Assembly: GCA_029237695.1 (NCBI GenBank)
Contig: CM055265.1
Location: 218,291,679 to 218,355,678 of the forward strand
DNA length: 64,000 nucleotides
Origin: Conchocele bisecta
Taxonomy: Eukaryota; Mollusca; Bivalvia; Lucinida; Thyasiridae
Reading direction: 5' to 3'
Part shown: one piece after another, positions 32,408 through 43,723 of the stretch
How positions within the stretch are numbered: the first letter of the stretch is position 1
Layout of the letters: the number at the start of each line of letters is the position of its first letter
The notes under the pieces: model-generated
What the model saw: the letters and a program-made list of their open reading frames with translations, nothing else
What the model was told of the DNA's origin: nothing
Database searches by the model: none
Position numbers and translations under genes: made by a program

Positions 32408-35400
32408 CAAGAAACGAGGCAAAGCCACGAAGGCCAGGTTTTTTCCAAGCATAGACACTTGGATAACATAATTATACCCACTTTTTGTAGACTAGATGGC
32501 CTGCATGTCGCGCCTTGGGGCGAGGCATGGACACTAAAAAAAATAGATATAGTAGATGGAAAAACTTTAACCAGACACACGGACGTATGGACGGACGTAT
32601 GGACGGACGTATGCCAAAATGCGACGATAACGTGCTGACAATGATGAAAACACCCATGTGAAGTAACAAGGAAATTGGTGAAGCAGTTGCAGAGATAAGT
32701 ACACTAAAAAAACTTTAACAAAAAAAAATCAAAGTAAATTGACCTTGACATTGGCACAGGATCGCGCTTTCCGCAACAGGTGCACAATGATTATATACAC
32801 CCCATGTGAAGTATCAAGGTATTGGGTGGGAAGCAGTGCAGAGATATATTACAACGAAAATACTTACAAAAAAAAATTCACAAAAGTTAATTTGAACTTG
32901 ACATTGGCACAGGAAACGCGCTTATTCCGCAAGCGGGCGACAATGATGATAAACACCCATGTGAAGTATCAAGTGGTATAGGGTGAAGCAGTTGCCAGAG
33001 ATATAGTACACGAAAAAACTTTAACAAAAAAATTCAAGTAATTTGACCTTGACATTGGGCATAGGGGCCGCACGGTTGGAGGGTAGAATGAAAATATGGA
33101 TGATGATAAACACCCATGTGAAGTTTTAAGGTAATGGGCGAAGCAGTTGCAAGAGATATAGTATAACAAAAAACTTTTTAACCAAAAACTTTTAAAACTT
33201 TTACCTTTTAAAAAACCAAAAAAACTTTAGCCAGACGTACGTGAAAAAGTTAACGTTGAAAATGGCTAAGTCAATTACGTAGAAATAATAGGTGAAGGTA
33301 AACAAATGGTCACATGTTGGATAGTTGTATGTGGTAGGCACCCCTTGATTTATGAAGCGTGAAAGTTTGGTGGTCCTAGGTGGTACAGTACCAAAGAAAT
33401 GGACTTAAACACGAAAACTTAACATTGAAAACGCGAAAAACTTAACATTGAAAATGGGCTTAAGGTCCGACTGCGCAGGAAAAAATAGGGTCAAGCTAAA
33501 AAAAAAAGGTTAACATGTTGGATAGTTGTATGTGGTAGGCACCCCTTGGTTATGAAGCTGTGAAAGTTTGGTGGTCCTAGGTGGTACAGTACCAAAGAAA
33601 TGGACTTAAACGCGAAAACTTAACATTGAAAATGGCTAAGTCGACTGCGCGGAAAAAATGGGTCAAGTTAAAAACAAGAAACGAGGCAAAGCCACGAAGG
33701 CCAGGTTTTTTCCAAGCATGGACACTTGGATAACATAATTATACCCACTTTTTGTAGACTAGATGGCCGTGGCCTGCATGTCGCGCCTTGGGGCGAGGCA
33801 TGGACACTAAAAAAATAGATATAGTAGATGGAAAAACTTTAACGAAAAAACTTTAACCGGACAAACGGACGTACGGACGGACGGACGGACGTACGCGAAA
33901 ATGCCGACAATATCGCGCTTTCCGCAAGCGGGTGCGACAATGATGATAAACACCCATGTGAAGTATGAAGGTAATGGGTGAAGCAATTGCAGAGATATAG
34001 TACACGAAAAAAAATTAATTTAACAAATAAATTCAAAGTAATTTGACCTTGATATTGAGCACAGGGGCCGTACGGTTGGGGGTTAGAATGAAAATATGGA
34101 CGATGATAAACACCCATGTGAAGTTTCAAGGTAATGGGCGAAGCAGTTGCAGAGATATAGTATAACAAAAAAGTTTTAACCAAAAAATTTAACCAGACGT
34201 ACGTTAAAAAGTTAACGTTGAAAATGGCTAAGTCAATTACGTAGAAATAATAGGTGAAGGTAAAAAAATGGTCACATGTTGGATAGTTGTATGTGGTAGG
34301 CACCCCTTGGTTATGAAGCTGTGAAAGTTTGGTGGTCCTAGGTGGTACAGTACCAAAGAAATGGACTTAAACACGAAAACTTAACATTGTAAACGCGAAA
34401 ACTTAACATTGAAAATGGCTAAGTCGACTGCGCGGAAAAAATGGGTGACGTTAAAAACAAGAAACGAGGCAAAGCCACGAAGGCCAGGTTTTTTCCAAGC
34501 ATAGACATTTGGATAACATAATTATACCCACTTTTTGTAGACTAGATGGCCGTGGCCTGCATGTCGCGCCTTGGGAAAAATAGATATAGTAGATGGAAAA
34601 ACTTTAACCAAAAAACTTTAACCGGACACACGGACGAACGGATGGACGTATGCCAAAATGCCGACGATATCGCGCTTTCCGCAAGCAGGTGCGACAATGA
34701 TGATAAACACCCATGTGAAGTATCAAGGTATTGGGTGAAGCAGTAAAACTTTAACAAAAAAATTCAAAGTAATTTGACCTTGACATTGGGCACAGGATCG
34801 CGCTTTCCGCAAGCAGGTGCAACAATGATGATAAACACCCATGTGAAGTATCAAGGTATTGGGTGAAGCAGTTGCAGAGATATAGTACACGAAAATACTT
34901 TAAAAAAAAAATTCAAAGTAATTTGACCTTGACATTGGGCACAGGATCGCGCTTTCCGCAAGCAGGTGCGACAATGATGATAAACACCCATGTGAAGTAT
35001 CAAGGTATTGGGTGAAGCAGTTGCAGAGATATAGTACACGAAAAAACTTTAACAAAAAAATTCAAAGTAATTTGACCTTGACATTGGGCACAGGATCGCG
35101 CTTTCCGCAAGCAGGTGCGACAATGATGATAAACACCCATGTGAAGTATCAAGGTATTGGGTGAAGCAGTTGCAGAGATATAGTACACGAAAAAACTTTA
35201 ACAAAAAAATTCAAGTAATTTGACCTTGACATTGGGCACAGGGGCCGCACGGTTGGGGGTTGTAGAATAAAAATATGGATGATGATAAACACCCATGTGA
35301 AGTTTCAAGGTAATGGGCGAAGCAGTTGCAGAGATATAGTATAACAAAAAAGTTTTAACCAAAAAACTTTAACCAGACGTACATTAAAAAGTTAACGTTG

Positions 35401-36262
35401 AAAATGGCTAAGTCAATTACGTAGAAATAATAGGTGAAGGTAAACAAATGGTCTCTAACATGGTTGGTTAGTTGTATGTGGTAGGCACCCCTGATTATGA
35501 AGCTGTGAAAGTTTGGTGTCCTAGTGGTACAGTACCAAAGAAATGGACTTAAACACGAAACTAACTTTGAAAACCTCGCGAAACTTAACATGGAAAAGTG
35601 GCTTAAGTCGACTTCGCGCAGAAAAATGGTCAAGCTAAAAAAAAAGGTAACAGTTGGATAGTGATATGTGGTGGGGGCACCCCTTGATTATGAAGCCTGT
35701 GAAAGTTTGGTGGTCCTAGGTGGTACAGTACCAAAGAAATGTACCTTAAACATGAAAACTTAACATTGAAATACGCGAAAAACTTAACATTGAAAAATGG
35801 CCTAAGTCCGACTGCGCGAAAAAATGGGTCAATTACAAAAAAGTACATTTGGCTAGTGATACATATGTGGGCACCCCTTGATTATGAAGCTGCTGTGAAA
35901 GTTGGTCGTCCTAGGTGTACAGTAACAAAGAAATGGACCAAACACGAAAACTTAACATTGATTGTGGAACGCCCCGCCCGCCCCCGCACCGCCCCGCCCG
36001 CCCCGGACTTTCGCCAAACCAATAGCCCTGGATTTTTTTTTCAAAAAACCTGCTACAAAGGTAACATGTTTGGATAGTGATATGTGGTGGGCACCCCTTT
36101 TATTATGAAGCGGGCGAAACGTATGGTGGTCCTAGGTGGTACAGTAACAAAGAAATGGACTCAAACACAAAAATTAACATTGATTGTGGACGCCGTCCGC
36201 CGCCCGCCCGCCCGGCTTTCGCCAATCCAATAGCCTGGATTTTTTTTCCAAAAACCTGGCTA
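32408..36262. mobile_element. Concatenated HINE/pearl-like copies (three heads, two tails)
   Basis: The head CAAGAAACGAGGCAAAGCCA occurs at 32,408, 33,675 and 34,458, each followed by GGCCAGGTTTTTTCC, an ACGG microsatellite and the core. Core units of 149 bp (landmark CGCGCTTTCCGCAAGCAGGT) are clearest at 34,650-35,240. The tail GCCTGGATTTTTTTTC...AACCTGGCTAAAAA is present only near 36,055 and 36,262. The first two copies are therefore cut off by the next head, giving a head-body-head-body-head-body-tail array. The 154-residue frame at 33,839-34,303 and its relatives are repeat shadows. Confidence 0.72.
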
Positions 36263-36269
36263 AAAATTA

Positions 36270-39200
36270 ACTAGATTTGTCAGTAAGCGGGGGCTTACGG
36301 AATACCTCCCCCCCCCCCCCGCCGTCACCCTGCCTAGCCAATGACCTAGAATGAATTCCAGCTCGCATACTATCATTTTCAGATAAAAGACTATGTCAGC
36401 ACATATGGAGAGTGCGATGGTGGTTCCAGTTGAAACAAGAGCTGTAGGAGAACAGCATAGCTCGACTACGAGGGTTGTCGATGTACACATAGCTTGACAA
36501 ACAAGGTGGCCGCGGCCTGCATAAAAACCTTAACCAAGGTTGACTAAAACCTTAACAAGGGAAATTAAGTAAGTAATTCAAGGTTAAATGTAGGTCAATG
36601 TGGCTGCGGCCTGCATAAAAACCTTAACCAAGGTTGACTAAAAACCTTAACGAAGGAAATTAAGTAAGTAATTCAAGGTTATGTAAGGTCAATGTCAGAT
36701 ATAGGTCAGGGGTTATTGATGTACATCACTAGGAGATGAAGTTTTCCAAGTATGGTTGCTGTAGGCCCAGGAATATTTCCTTATATACAAGCTTGACTAA
36801 AAACCTTAATCAAGGGGAAATAAGAAAGCAATCCAAGGATAAAAGTAGGTCAAGGTCAAATATAGGTCAGGGATTATTGATGTACATCACTAGGAGATGA
36901 AGTTGTCCAAGTATGGTTGGTGCAGGGCCAGGAGTATTGCATCTACAAGCTTGACTAAAAACCTTAACCAAGGAGAATTAAGTAAGTAATTCAAGAGGAA
37001 ATGTAGGTCAAGGTCAAATATAGATCAGGGGTTATTGATGTACATCACTATGAGAAAAGGTTGTCCAAGTATGGTGTTAGTATGCACAATAGTATTCCAT
37101 GTACAAGCTTGACTAAAAACCTTAACCAAGGGGAATTAAGTAAGTAATTCAAAGTTAAATGTAGGTCAAGGTCAAATATAGGTCAGTGGTTGTTGATGTA
37201 CATCACAGGAGATGAAGTTCCCGTCCAAGTATGGTGGGTGTAGGGCCAGGAATATTCCATATACAAGCTAGACTAAAAACATTAAACAAGGGGAATTAAC
37301 TAAGTAATTGAAGAGGAAATGTAGGTCAATGTCAAATATAGATCAGGGGTTATTGATGTACATCCCTATGAGAAAAGGTTTTCCAAGTATGGTGTCTGTA
37401 TGCACACTAGTATTCCATGTACAAGATTGACTAAAAACCTTAACCAAGGTTGACTAAAAACCTTAACCAAGGGGAATTAACTATGTAATTCAAGGTTAAA
37501 TGTAGGTGAAGGTCAAATATAGGTCAGGGGTTGTTGATGTACATCACTAGGAGATGAAGTTGTCCAAGTATGGTGGGTGTAGGGCCAGGAGTATTCCATA
37601 TACAAGCTTGACTAAAAGGCTTAACCAAGTGGAATTAACTAAGTAATTCAAGAGGAAATGTAGGTCAAGGTCAAATATAGATCAGGGGTTATTAATGTAC
37701 ATCCCTATGAGAAAAGGTTGTCCAAGTATGGGGTCTGTATGCACAATAGTATTGCATGTACAAGCTTGACTAAAAACCTTAACCAAGGGGAATTAACTAA
37801 GTAATTCAAGGTTAAATGTAGGTGAAGGTCAAATATAGGTCAGTGGTTGTTGATGTACATCACTAGGAGATGAAGTAGTCCAAGTATCGTGGGTGTAGGG
37901 CCAGGAATATTCCATATACAAGCTTGACTAAAAACCTTAACCAAGGGGAATTAACTAAGTAATTCAAGAGGAAATGTAGGTCATGGAATTAACTATGTAA
38001 TTAAAGGTTAAATGTAGGTGAAGGTCAAATATAGGTCAGGGGTTGTTGATGTATATCACTAGGAGATGAAGTTGTTCAAGTATGGTGGGTGTAGGGCCAG
38101 GAGTATTCCATATACAAGCTTGACTAAAAACCTTAACCAAGGGGAATTAACTAAGTAATTCAAGAGGAAATGTAGGTCAAGGTCAAATATAGATCAGGGG
38201 TTATTGATGTACATCGCTATGAGAATAGGTTGTCCAAGTATGGTGTCTGTATGCACAATAGTATTCCATGTACAAGCTTGGCTAAAAACCTTAACCAAGG
38301 TTGACTAAAAACCGTAACCAAGGGGAATTAACTAAGTAATTCAAGAGGAAATATAGGTCAAGGTCAAATATAGATCATGGGTTATTGATGTACATCACTA
38401 GGAGATGCAGTTGTGCAAGTATGGTGGGTGTAGGGCCAGTAGTATTCCCTATACAAGGTTGACTAAAAACCTTAACCAAGGCGTGACGGTGACGCCGACG
38501 CCGGGGTGACAACATAAGCTCTACTTATTCTTCGAATAGTCGAGCTAAAAAGCAAACTAGACATTCTAAGTCCGTGACCTTGACCCCTGGCATAAATGGG
38601 GGTCGTAGGTTTGTTGCAGAATGATGTATGAGTGTCAGAGAAGTAATAGAAATCGCAAATAAAATATAGAAAGATTTCCGCAAGAGAAGTTAAAACGAAA
38701 TTTACAATTGTTAAGTTTTCGTTTTTTTCTAAGTTTCTAAGTCCGTGACCTTGACCCAATGTAAACAAGAGTTGTCAGAAGACAACAAAGCTCGCCTGTT
38801 GGCAGCCTTCACTCAAACTTGGCACAGTTGTATAAACTAGATTTGTCAGTAAGCGGGGGCTTACGGAATACCCCCCGCGTCAGCCCTGACCTAGAATGAA
38901 TTAGGCTTAACGAAGGTAAACATACATTCCAGCTCGCATACTATCATTTTCAGATAAAAGACTATGTCAGCACATATGGAGAGTGCGATGGTGGTTCCAG
39001 TTGAAAAAAGCAAACTAGACATTCTAAGTCCATGACCTTGACCCCTGGCATAAATGGGGGTCGTAGGTTTTTTGCAGAATGATGTATGAGTGTCAGAGAA
39101 GGGCCGGGTAAAATATCACTGCATTCCGTAAAGGGAAAGAGAAGTTATAAGGAAATTTACATGTGTTAAGTTTTAGTTTTTTTCTAAGTTTATAAGTCCG

Positions 39201-39591
39201 TGATCGTGACCCCTGGCATAAATGGGGGTCGTAGGTTTGTTGCAGAATGATGTATTAGTGTCAGAGAAGGGGCGGGTAAAATATGAAAGATTTCCGCAAA
39301 GGGAAAGAGAAGTTAAAAGGAAATTAACAATTGTTAAGTTTTCGTTTTTTTCTAAGTTTCTAAGTCCGTGACCTTGACCCCTGGCATAAATGGGGGTCGT
39401 AGGTTTGTTGCAGAATGATGTATGAGTGTCAGAGAAGGGGCGGGTAAAATATGAAAGATTTCCGCAAAGGGAAAGAGAAGTTAAAAGGAAATTTACAATT
39501 GTTAAGTTTTGTGACGGACGGAAACACGGACGGATGGACGGATAAGCTGACTCCAGTATACCCCCCCCCCCCGCAACTTCGGGGTATAAAA
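36270..39591. mobile_element. Second HINE-like family (host of the previous element), two partial copies
   Basis: A head ACTAGATTTGTCAGTAAGCG...CTTACGGAATACC occurs at 36,270 and 38,836, followed in both by the same 100-bp block ending GGTTCCAGTTGAAA. Core repeats of about 170 bp (landmark GTGACCTTGACCCCTGGCAT) run from 38,570 to 39,510. They are followed by an ACGG-type stretch and an end CTTCGGGGTATAAAAAC. The first head is separated from its body by the inserted element at 36,436-38,547. Another head, diverged, is at 40,597. Confidence 0.65.
36436..38547. mobile_element. HINE/pearl-like element with about 11 core repeats of about 160 bp
   Basis: Starts CAAGAGCTGTAGGAG and ends AGTCGAGCTAAAA. 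A sub-terminal stem pairs AGCTCGACTA near the left end with TAGTCGAGCT at the right end. Between them a core of about 160 bp (landmark TTGATGTACATCAC, then TTCCATGTACAAGCTTGACT) is repeated about 11 times. The flanks GTTGAAA and AGCAAACTAGAC are joined directly at 39,001-39,015 in a second copy of the host repeat, which is an empty site. This fixes the boundaries and shows insertion in A-rich sequence with no clear target duplication, as for Helitron-type elements. Confidence 0.78.
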
Positions 39592-39599
39592 ACATGAAT

Positions 39600-41040
39600 A
39601 TTATATAACTTGACCTTGGGTTAAGGGGTGTGCGGTGGACCTTGACATTGGGGTCAGTGGTGGAAGGTGGGTCGTGGATTTGCTATAGCATGATATAGCA
39701 TATTAAGATGAATGCATGTATGAAATATCAATGAGCTCCCTGAAAACAGAAGTTATACAAAATTTAACCCAATGTTAAGTTTATGAACGCACTAAGTTGG
39801 TGATTTTCTACAGCATGATAGCTATTCACATGAGGAATCCATGTATGAATGTGCTAAGTTTGTGACATTTACCTTGGGGAAAGGGGTGGGGGGATCATGG
39901 ATTTGCTGTAGCACGATAGAGTATCATCAGATGAATGCATGTATGAAATATCAAGGTGTTCCCTGTAAAGAAACAGAAGTTATAAAAAGATATACACTCC
40001 AACGCTAAGTTTATGATGTTGATCTTGGGGAAAGGGGTGGGTCATGGATTTGCTGTAGCACAATAGAGGATCATCAGATGAATGCATGTATGAACTATCA
40101 AAGCGTTCCCTGTAAATAAACAGAAGTTACACAACATTTAGTCATTTACCCCAACATTAAGTTTATGAACATGCTAAGTTTGTGACCTTGACCAAGGGTT
40201 GGGTGGTGGGTCGTGGATTTGCTACAGCATGATAGAGGGTCATCTGAGGAATGCATGTATGAAATATCAAGGCGTTCCATGAAAGGAAACATATGTTATA
40301 AGACATTTACCCCAACGTTAAGTTTATGAATGTGCTAATTTTGTGACCTTGACCTTGGGATAAGGGGTGGGCAGTGGGTCATGTATTTGCTATAGCACGA
40401 TAGAGTATCATCAGATGAATGCATGTATGAAATATCACGGCGTTCCATGAAAGGAAACAGATGTTATAAGATATTTACCCCAACGTTAAGTTAATGAATG
40501 TGCCAAGTTTGTGACCTTGACCTTGGGAAAAGGGGTGGGGAGGGGCATGGTTTTGCTATAGCACGATAGAGTATCATCAGATGAATGCATGTATGAACTA
40601 GATTGGTCAGTAAGCAAGGCTTACGGAATACCACCGAGTGGGCCCAGGTACCCCTAAAATATGTAAAAATTTCCAAGTGTGTGGGTTTGTGACCTTGACT
40701 CTGGGCTTAGCGGGAGCGGCATGAACGTGAATTTGTCACAGGGTGGTAGAGGTCCATTGGAGCAATGCATGTGTGAAATGTGAAGCAGATCCGAGCAAAG
40801 AAATAGAAGTTATAACCGATTTCTCTGATGTTAAGTTCTGTAAAGAGACTAAGTATGTGACATTGACCTCGAGATCAGCGGGGATTTGTCACAGCATATG
40901 AAATATTAAGAATTTTCAATGAAAGAAATAGAAGTTATAACATATTTCTCTGATGTTAAGTTTTGTAAAGAGACTAAGTATGTGACCTTGACCTAGGGAT
41001 CAGCGGCGGTTGGACAGTCGTAGATTTGTCACAGCATATG
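39600..41040. repeat. Diverged tandem repeats of about 160-190 bp
   Basis: The landmarks GTGACCTTGACCTTGGG, GATGAATGCATGTATGAAATATCA and CCCCAACGTTAAGTTTATGAA recur about seven times with moderate divergence, the layout of an old HINE core array. A head ACTAGATTGGTCAGTAAGC lies inside it at 40,597. No coding potential. Confidence 0.65.
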
Positions 41041-42287
41041 ATAGTACAACCTGGTACCTGGTCAATTCGTACCCATACCATTTTGTACCCGATTTGGTCA
41101 TTTCGTATTTCTATTTTTTTAAACATTCAAAATGGCTGCATGGCGTCTATATAGTTCAGCGCTTTATAATTTCTAACACCTGTTCTTGTTGTGCCACTCA
41201 ATTTTTCCTTTGTTTCCCACTATTTACATGTATTACACAACAAGAAACGTACAACATTGTGAATATTAACAGACACTGAAAACCTGTTGATTATCAGTGT
41301 CGCCATTTTGAACATGTTGCACGGGAAGTGAAAGGGCGACAATTATGACATAATTGTCGCCCTTTCACTTCCCGTGCAAAATAATTATTATGTATACACT
41401 TTGGGAAGATAAATATGTTAATACAGACAGGATAACGTTCAGAATTAGGTCCCATTTCCCATTCAGATCATCTGAAATAACTCGACAGTTGACATTGTCA
41501 CATGTTCATATTTACCGAACCAATAAAAAACGAAGTTTTCAAAGTATACTAACTTTAAATACAATGAGTTATTTGATTGCATAAAGATTACTAAAACACG
41601 GACGGGAATGAAGATGTGCACAGGTGCGTTTTTTGGGTATGTGAACAGCAAAATCATGTGTTTTCGCCCCGACTCCGGCGATTGCATTAAGTATAACTTT
41701 CTTATTATTTAACCGATTTTTATTAAATAAAGCATATTGGAGTATAGTCTCTCAATAATAATATAGCGAAGTATGAACATCAATGCCATACAGGTTTTTT
41801 CTATATTTAGTGCGTGAAGTGTAAATGCTATTATGCACGTTTTTACTATGCAGCGTGGTGTATCGATATATAGCAACCTGTTGCCTATAAAGCGGAATAT
41901 GTGCAGTTAGCCTAACTAATGCTACAAACAGGAGTTTTGCAATTACAACTGTCATTTCGGCTAATTCTGTGAATCGGCTAATGCACAATTCACGTCAAAT
42001 TTAGCCTTGCGTACGTCATAATAAAATATGTGGATTTTGGAATAAACAAACTGATTAATTGCTACACTGTGGCACGATTTTATCAAATACTGATAGTTTG
42101 GTAAAAAGTTATTCCGAATATAATTAAAATGTGTAAAATCCTCAGACCCTGCTGATGGAATAGCTATCTTATTTACTAAATTAACTTTGCTATGCTGATC
42201 CAGCATGCTGCTCACCATTTTGTTTACACTACCAGATGTGCAGCATTAGCAGAAATAAATGTGACGTTGCAAACATGCATGTGATTA
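41040..42287. other. Intron stretch without recognised gene
   Basis: AT-rich intron sequence. Apart from the perfect hairpin at 41,317 I see no coding frame with family features; the short frames are chance. No repeat of this stretch is evident elsewhere in the window. Confidence 0.5.
41317..41379. repeat. Perfect 63-bp palindrome (31-bp arms, one-base centre)
   Basis: TTGCACGGGAAGTGAAAGGG begins an arm of 31 bp that is repeated exactly in inverted orientation around a single base. It is not flanked by an evident transposon terminus. It could be the core of a short hairpin MITE or a locus producing a hairpin RNA. It lies in a gene-free stretch of the FOXO intron. Confidence 0.85.
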
Positions 42288-42391
42288 GACTAACATGCCA
42301 TGTTTAACTTCTATTTTTCATTATCTGACTTTTGTCATTTATTATTTACTTTGCTATTGTAACGGTATTAAAGCCATATTGCTATGTCTAG

Positions 42392-43450
42392 CATGTGATG
42401 TAGTAGTATATAGGGAGTCAAAATGATACCACCAAAGGTGGGAAGCGTTATTGACCCTGGTTACAGCTCCCAACAGTATCGAAAAACGTGTTTTTGGCCA
42501 AATATGAAAAGTAGTCCCCAACAAAAAACATATGTTGGCGTTGGGTGCCGCAATACAGGCAACAAAACCACCAGCGCAGGTGATATTATTCTGACTCCGA
42601 TATTTCGAAAAAGAGAAAAAAAAGTGGAAAAACTTTTTGTGGGTGCTGGTACACACTTTTGTTTGTTGGATTTTATTTTGGGAAAGTTGTATCCACTTTG
42701 GGATTTGACGAAACATCCACATCGTACTACCACCTCCCAATTGTATCCACATTTGGGACGAAACATCCACAATCGTACGTACCACCATCCCAATTTTGGA
42801 TACGAATGCACACACATCCTTTTTTGGGAAAGTTGTATCCACAATCGAACGCCCAATTGAAGATATGTTTCCCATTGGAATAGAGACACAATGCCATACA
42901 AGGAATGTGAAACATGCGGCAAGGGTTTCGACAAGCCCGCAAATCTTCGAAGACACATGGGTCGCAAGAACCCGTGCAGACCTCCCACGAGAGAGTGTCC
43001 CGAATGTGGAGGGAAGTTTGCCACCTACAAGACTCTCTGGCAACATCGCTCGAACAGGTGTCCCGAGGGGCCAGAAGATAGAACCACGGAGGGTAGCAAG
43101 AAGAAGGCTGCGACCAGGAAGAGGATCCTGGTACTGGAGAGGAGGGTGGTAGAGTTGGAGGAGGAGGTGGCTAGGCTGCGGGATGGAAAACCTCGCGAGA
43201 ACATCGACAGCGACGACGACGACGAGATCGATTGGACAGATATGTAGAGATAGTGGGATTTTCCCACACTGGCCCCCATCTCGACTCCCAACGGCAAACA
43301 AAACCTCTCCCCAAAGTGGGTAGAAAAACCCAAATACATCGAACTACACCCTCGCAAATCACCATAGCGAGACGGTTATTATATTGAAACATACATCGTG
43401 ATTATGAACACAAACATCAGCGTCTCCAGAAAAGTGTCCGTATTTTCCCG
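42392..43450. mobile_element. Polinton-related fragment inserted in FOXO intron
   Basis: At 42,402 it begins AGTAGTATATAGGGAGTCA, identical over 19 bp to the left end of the 9.2-kb element, and then continues with related but different sequence (TACCACCAAAGGTGGG against TACCGCGAAGTGTGGG). No matching right terminus is present, so this is a truncated or solo end. The insert interrupts a tandemly duplicated host sequence (see 42,288-43,584) and contains one good ORF, a zinc-finger gene. Short direct repeats (GGGAAAGTTGTATCCAC twice, AAACATCCAC twice) precede the ORF. Confidence 0.6.
42891..43247 (+). CDS. Virus-type C2HC zinc-finger / coiled-coil protein (118 aa)
   Basis: 118 residues starting MPYKECETCGKGF. 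Finger 1 is C-x2-C-x12-H-x6-C with the tail RRHMGRKNPC. This RH-x-x-RKxPC ending is a pattern I associate with small zinc-finger proteins of nucleocytoplasmic large DNA viruses and virus-like elements. Finger 2 is CPECGGKF...HRSNRC. A basic linker (GSKKKAATRKR) leads to a leucine/valine heptad helix (ILVLERRVVELEEEVARLRD) and an acidic tail (DSDDDDEIDWTDM). The ORF is much richer in G+C than the DNA around it. Its place right after a Polinton-like terminus suggests it is cargo of that element. The 315-residue minus frame across it is a shadow. A nucleic-acid-binding dimer is inferred. Confidence 0.65.
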   Translation: MPYKECETCGKGFDKPANLRRHMGRKNPCRPPTRECPECGGKFATYKTLWQHRSNRCPEGPEDRTTEGSKKKAATRKRILVLERRVVELEEEVARLRDGKPRENIDSDDDDEIDWTDM

Positions 43451-43584
43451 GATTGCCCTAGACTAACATGCCATGTCTCTATATCATGTTTAACTTCTAT
43501 TTTTCATTATCTGACTTTTATAATTTATTATTTACTTTGCTATAGAACGGTAGTAAAGCCATAGTGCTATGTCTAGGATTGCCC

Positions 43585-43721
43585 CTACTGACATCAGAAC
43601 GTTATGACATTTTACCTGCACAGACGTCTTTGAACTGCGTTGAATATTCAGGAATATTTTACTGAATATGGAGATGGTAATGACATATAAATTTGTTTGG
43701 AAAGCCTTAGGTGCACAGAAT
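43585..43721. other. Short intron stretch, nothing recognised
   Basis: Unannotated AT-rich sequence between the duplicated segment and the mariner-like MITE. Confidence 0.4.
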
Positions 43722-43723
43722 TA

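Larger units (their letters stand above)
42288..43584. repeat. Tandemly duplicated host sequence split by the Polinton fragment
   Basis: A segment from GACTAACATGCCATG to GCTATGTCTAG is present at 42,288-42,391 and again at 43,461-43,576, the second with a 13-base extra piece. GATTGCCC follows the second copy and also immediately precedes it (43,451). The simplest reading is an older tandem duplication whose first copy ended ...GTCTAG|GATTGCCC and was split at that point by the 1.06-kb insert. Confidence 0.6.

Noticed and set aside
33839..34303. 154-residue and related 60-110-residue frames reading YYISATASP-type sequence
   Set aside because: They recur in every HINE copy because the DNA is repeated; stops and frame change with small indels, and there is no protein family.
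42354..43301. 315-residue minus-strand open frame over the zinc-finger insert
   Set aside because: It is the shadow of the plus-strand zinc-finger ORF and spans noncoding flanks; its translation shows no domain and a biased composition.
42288..43584. Long terminal repeats around the zinc-finger insert
   Set aside because: The direct repeats do not begin TG/end CA and GATTGCCC placement shows a pre-existing tandem duplication instead; there is no retroelement coding sequence.
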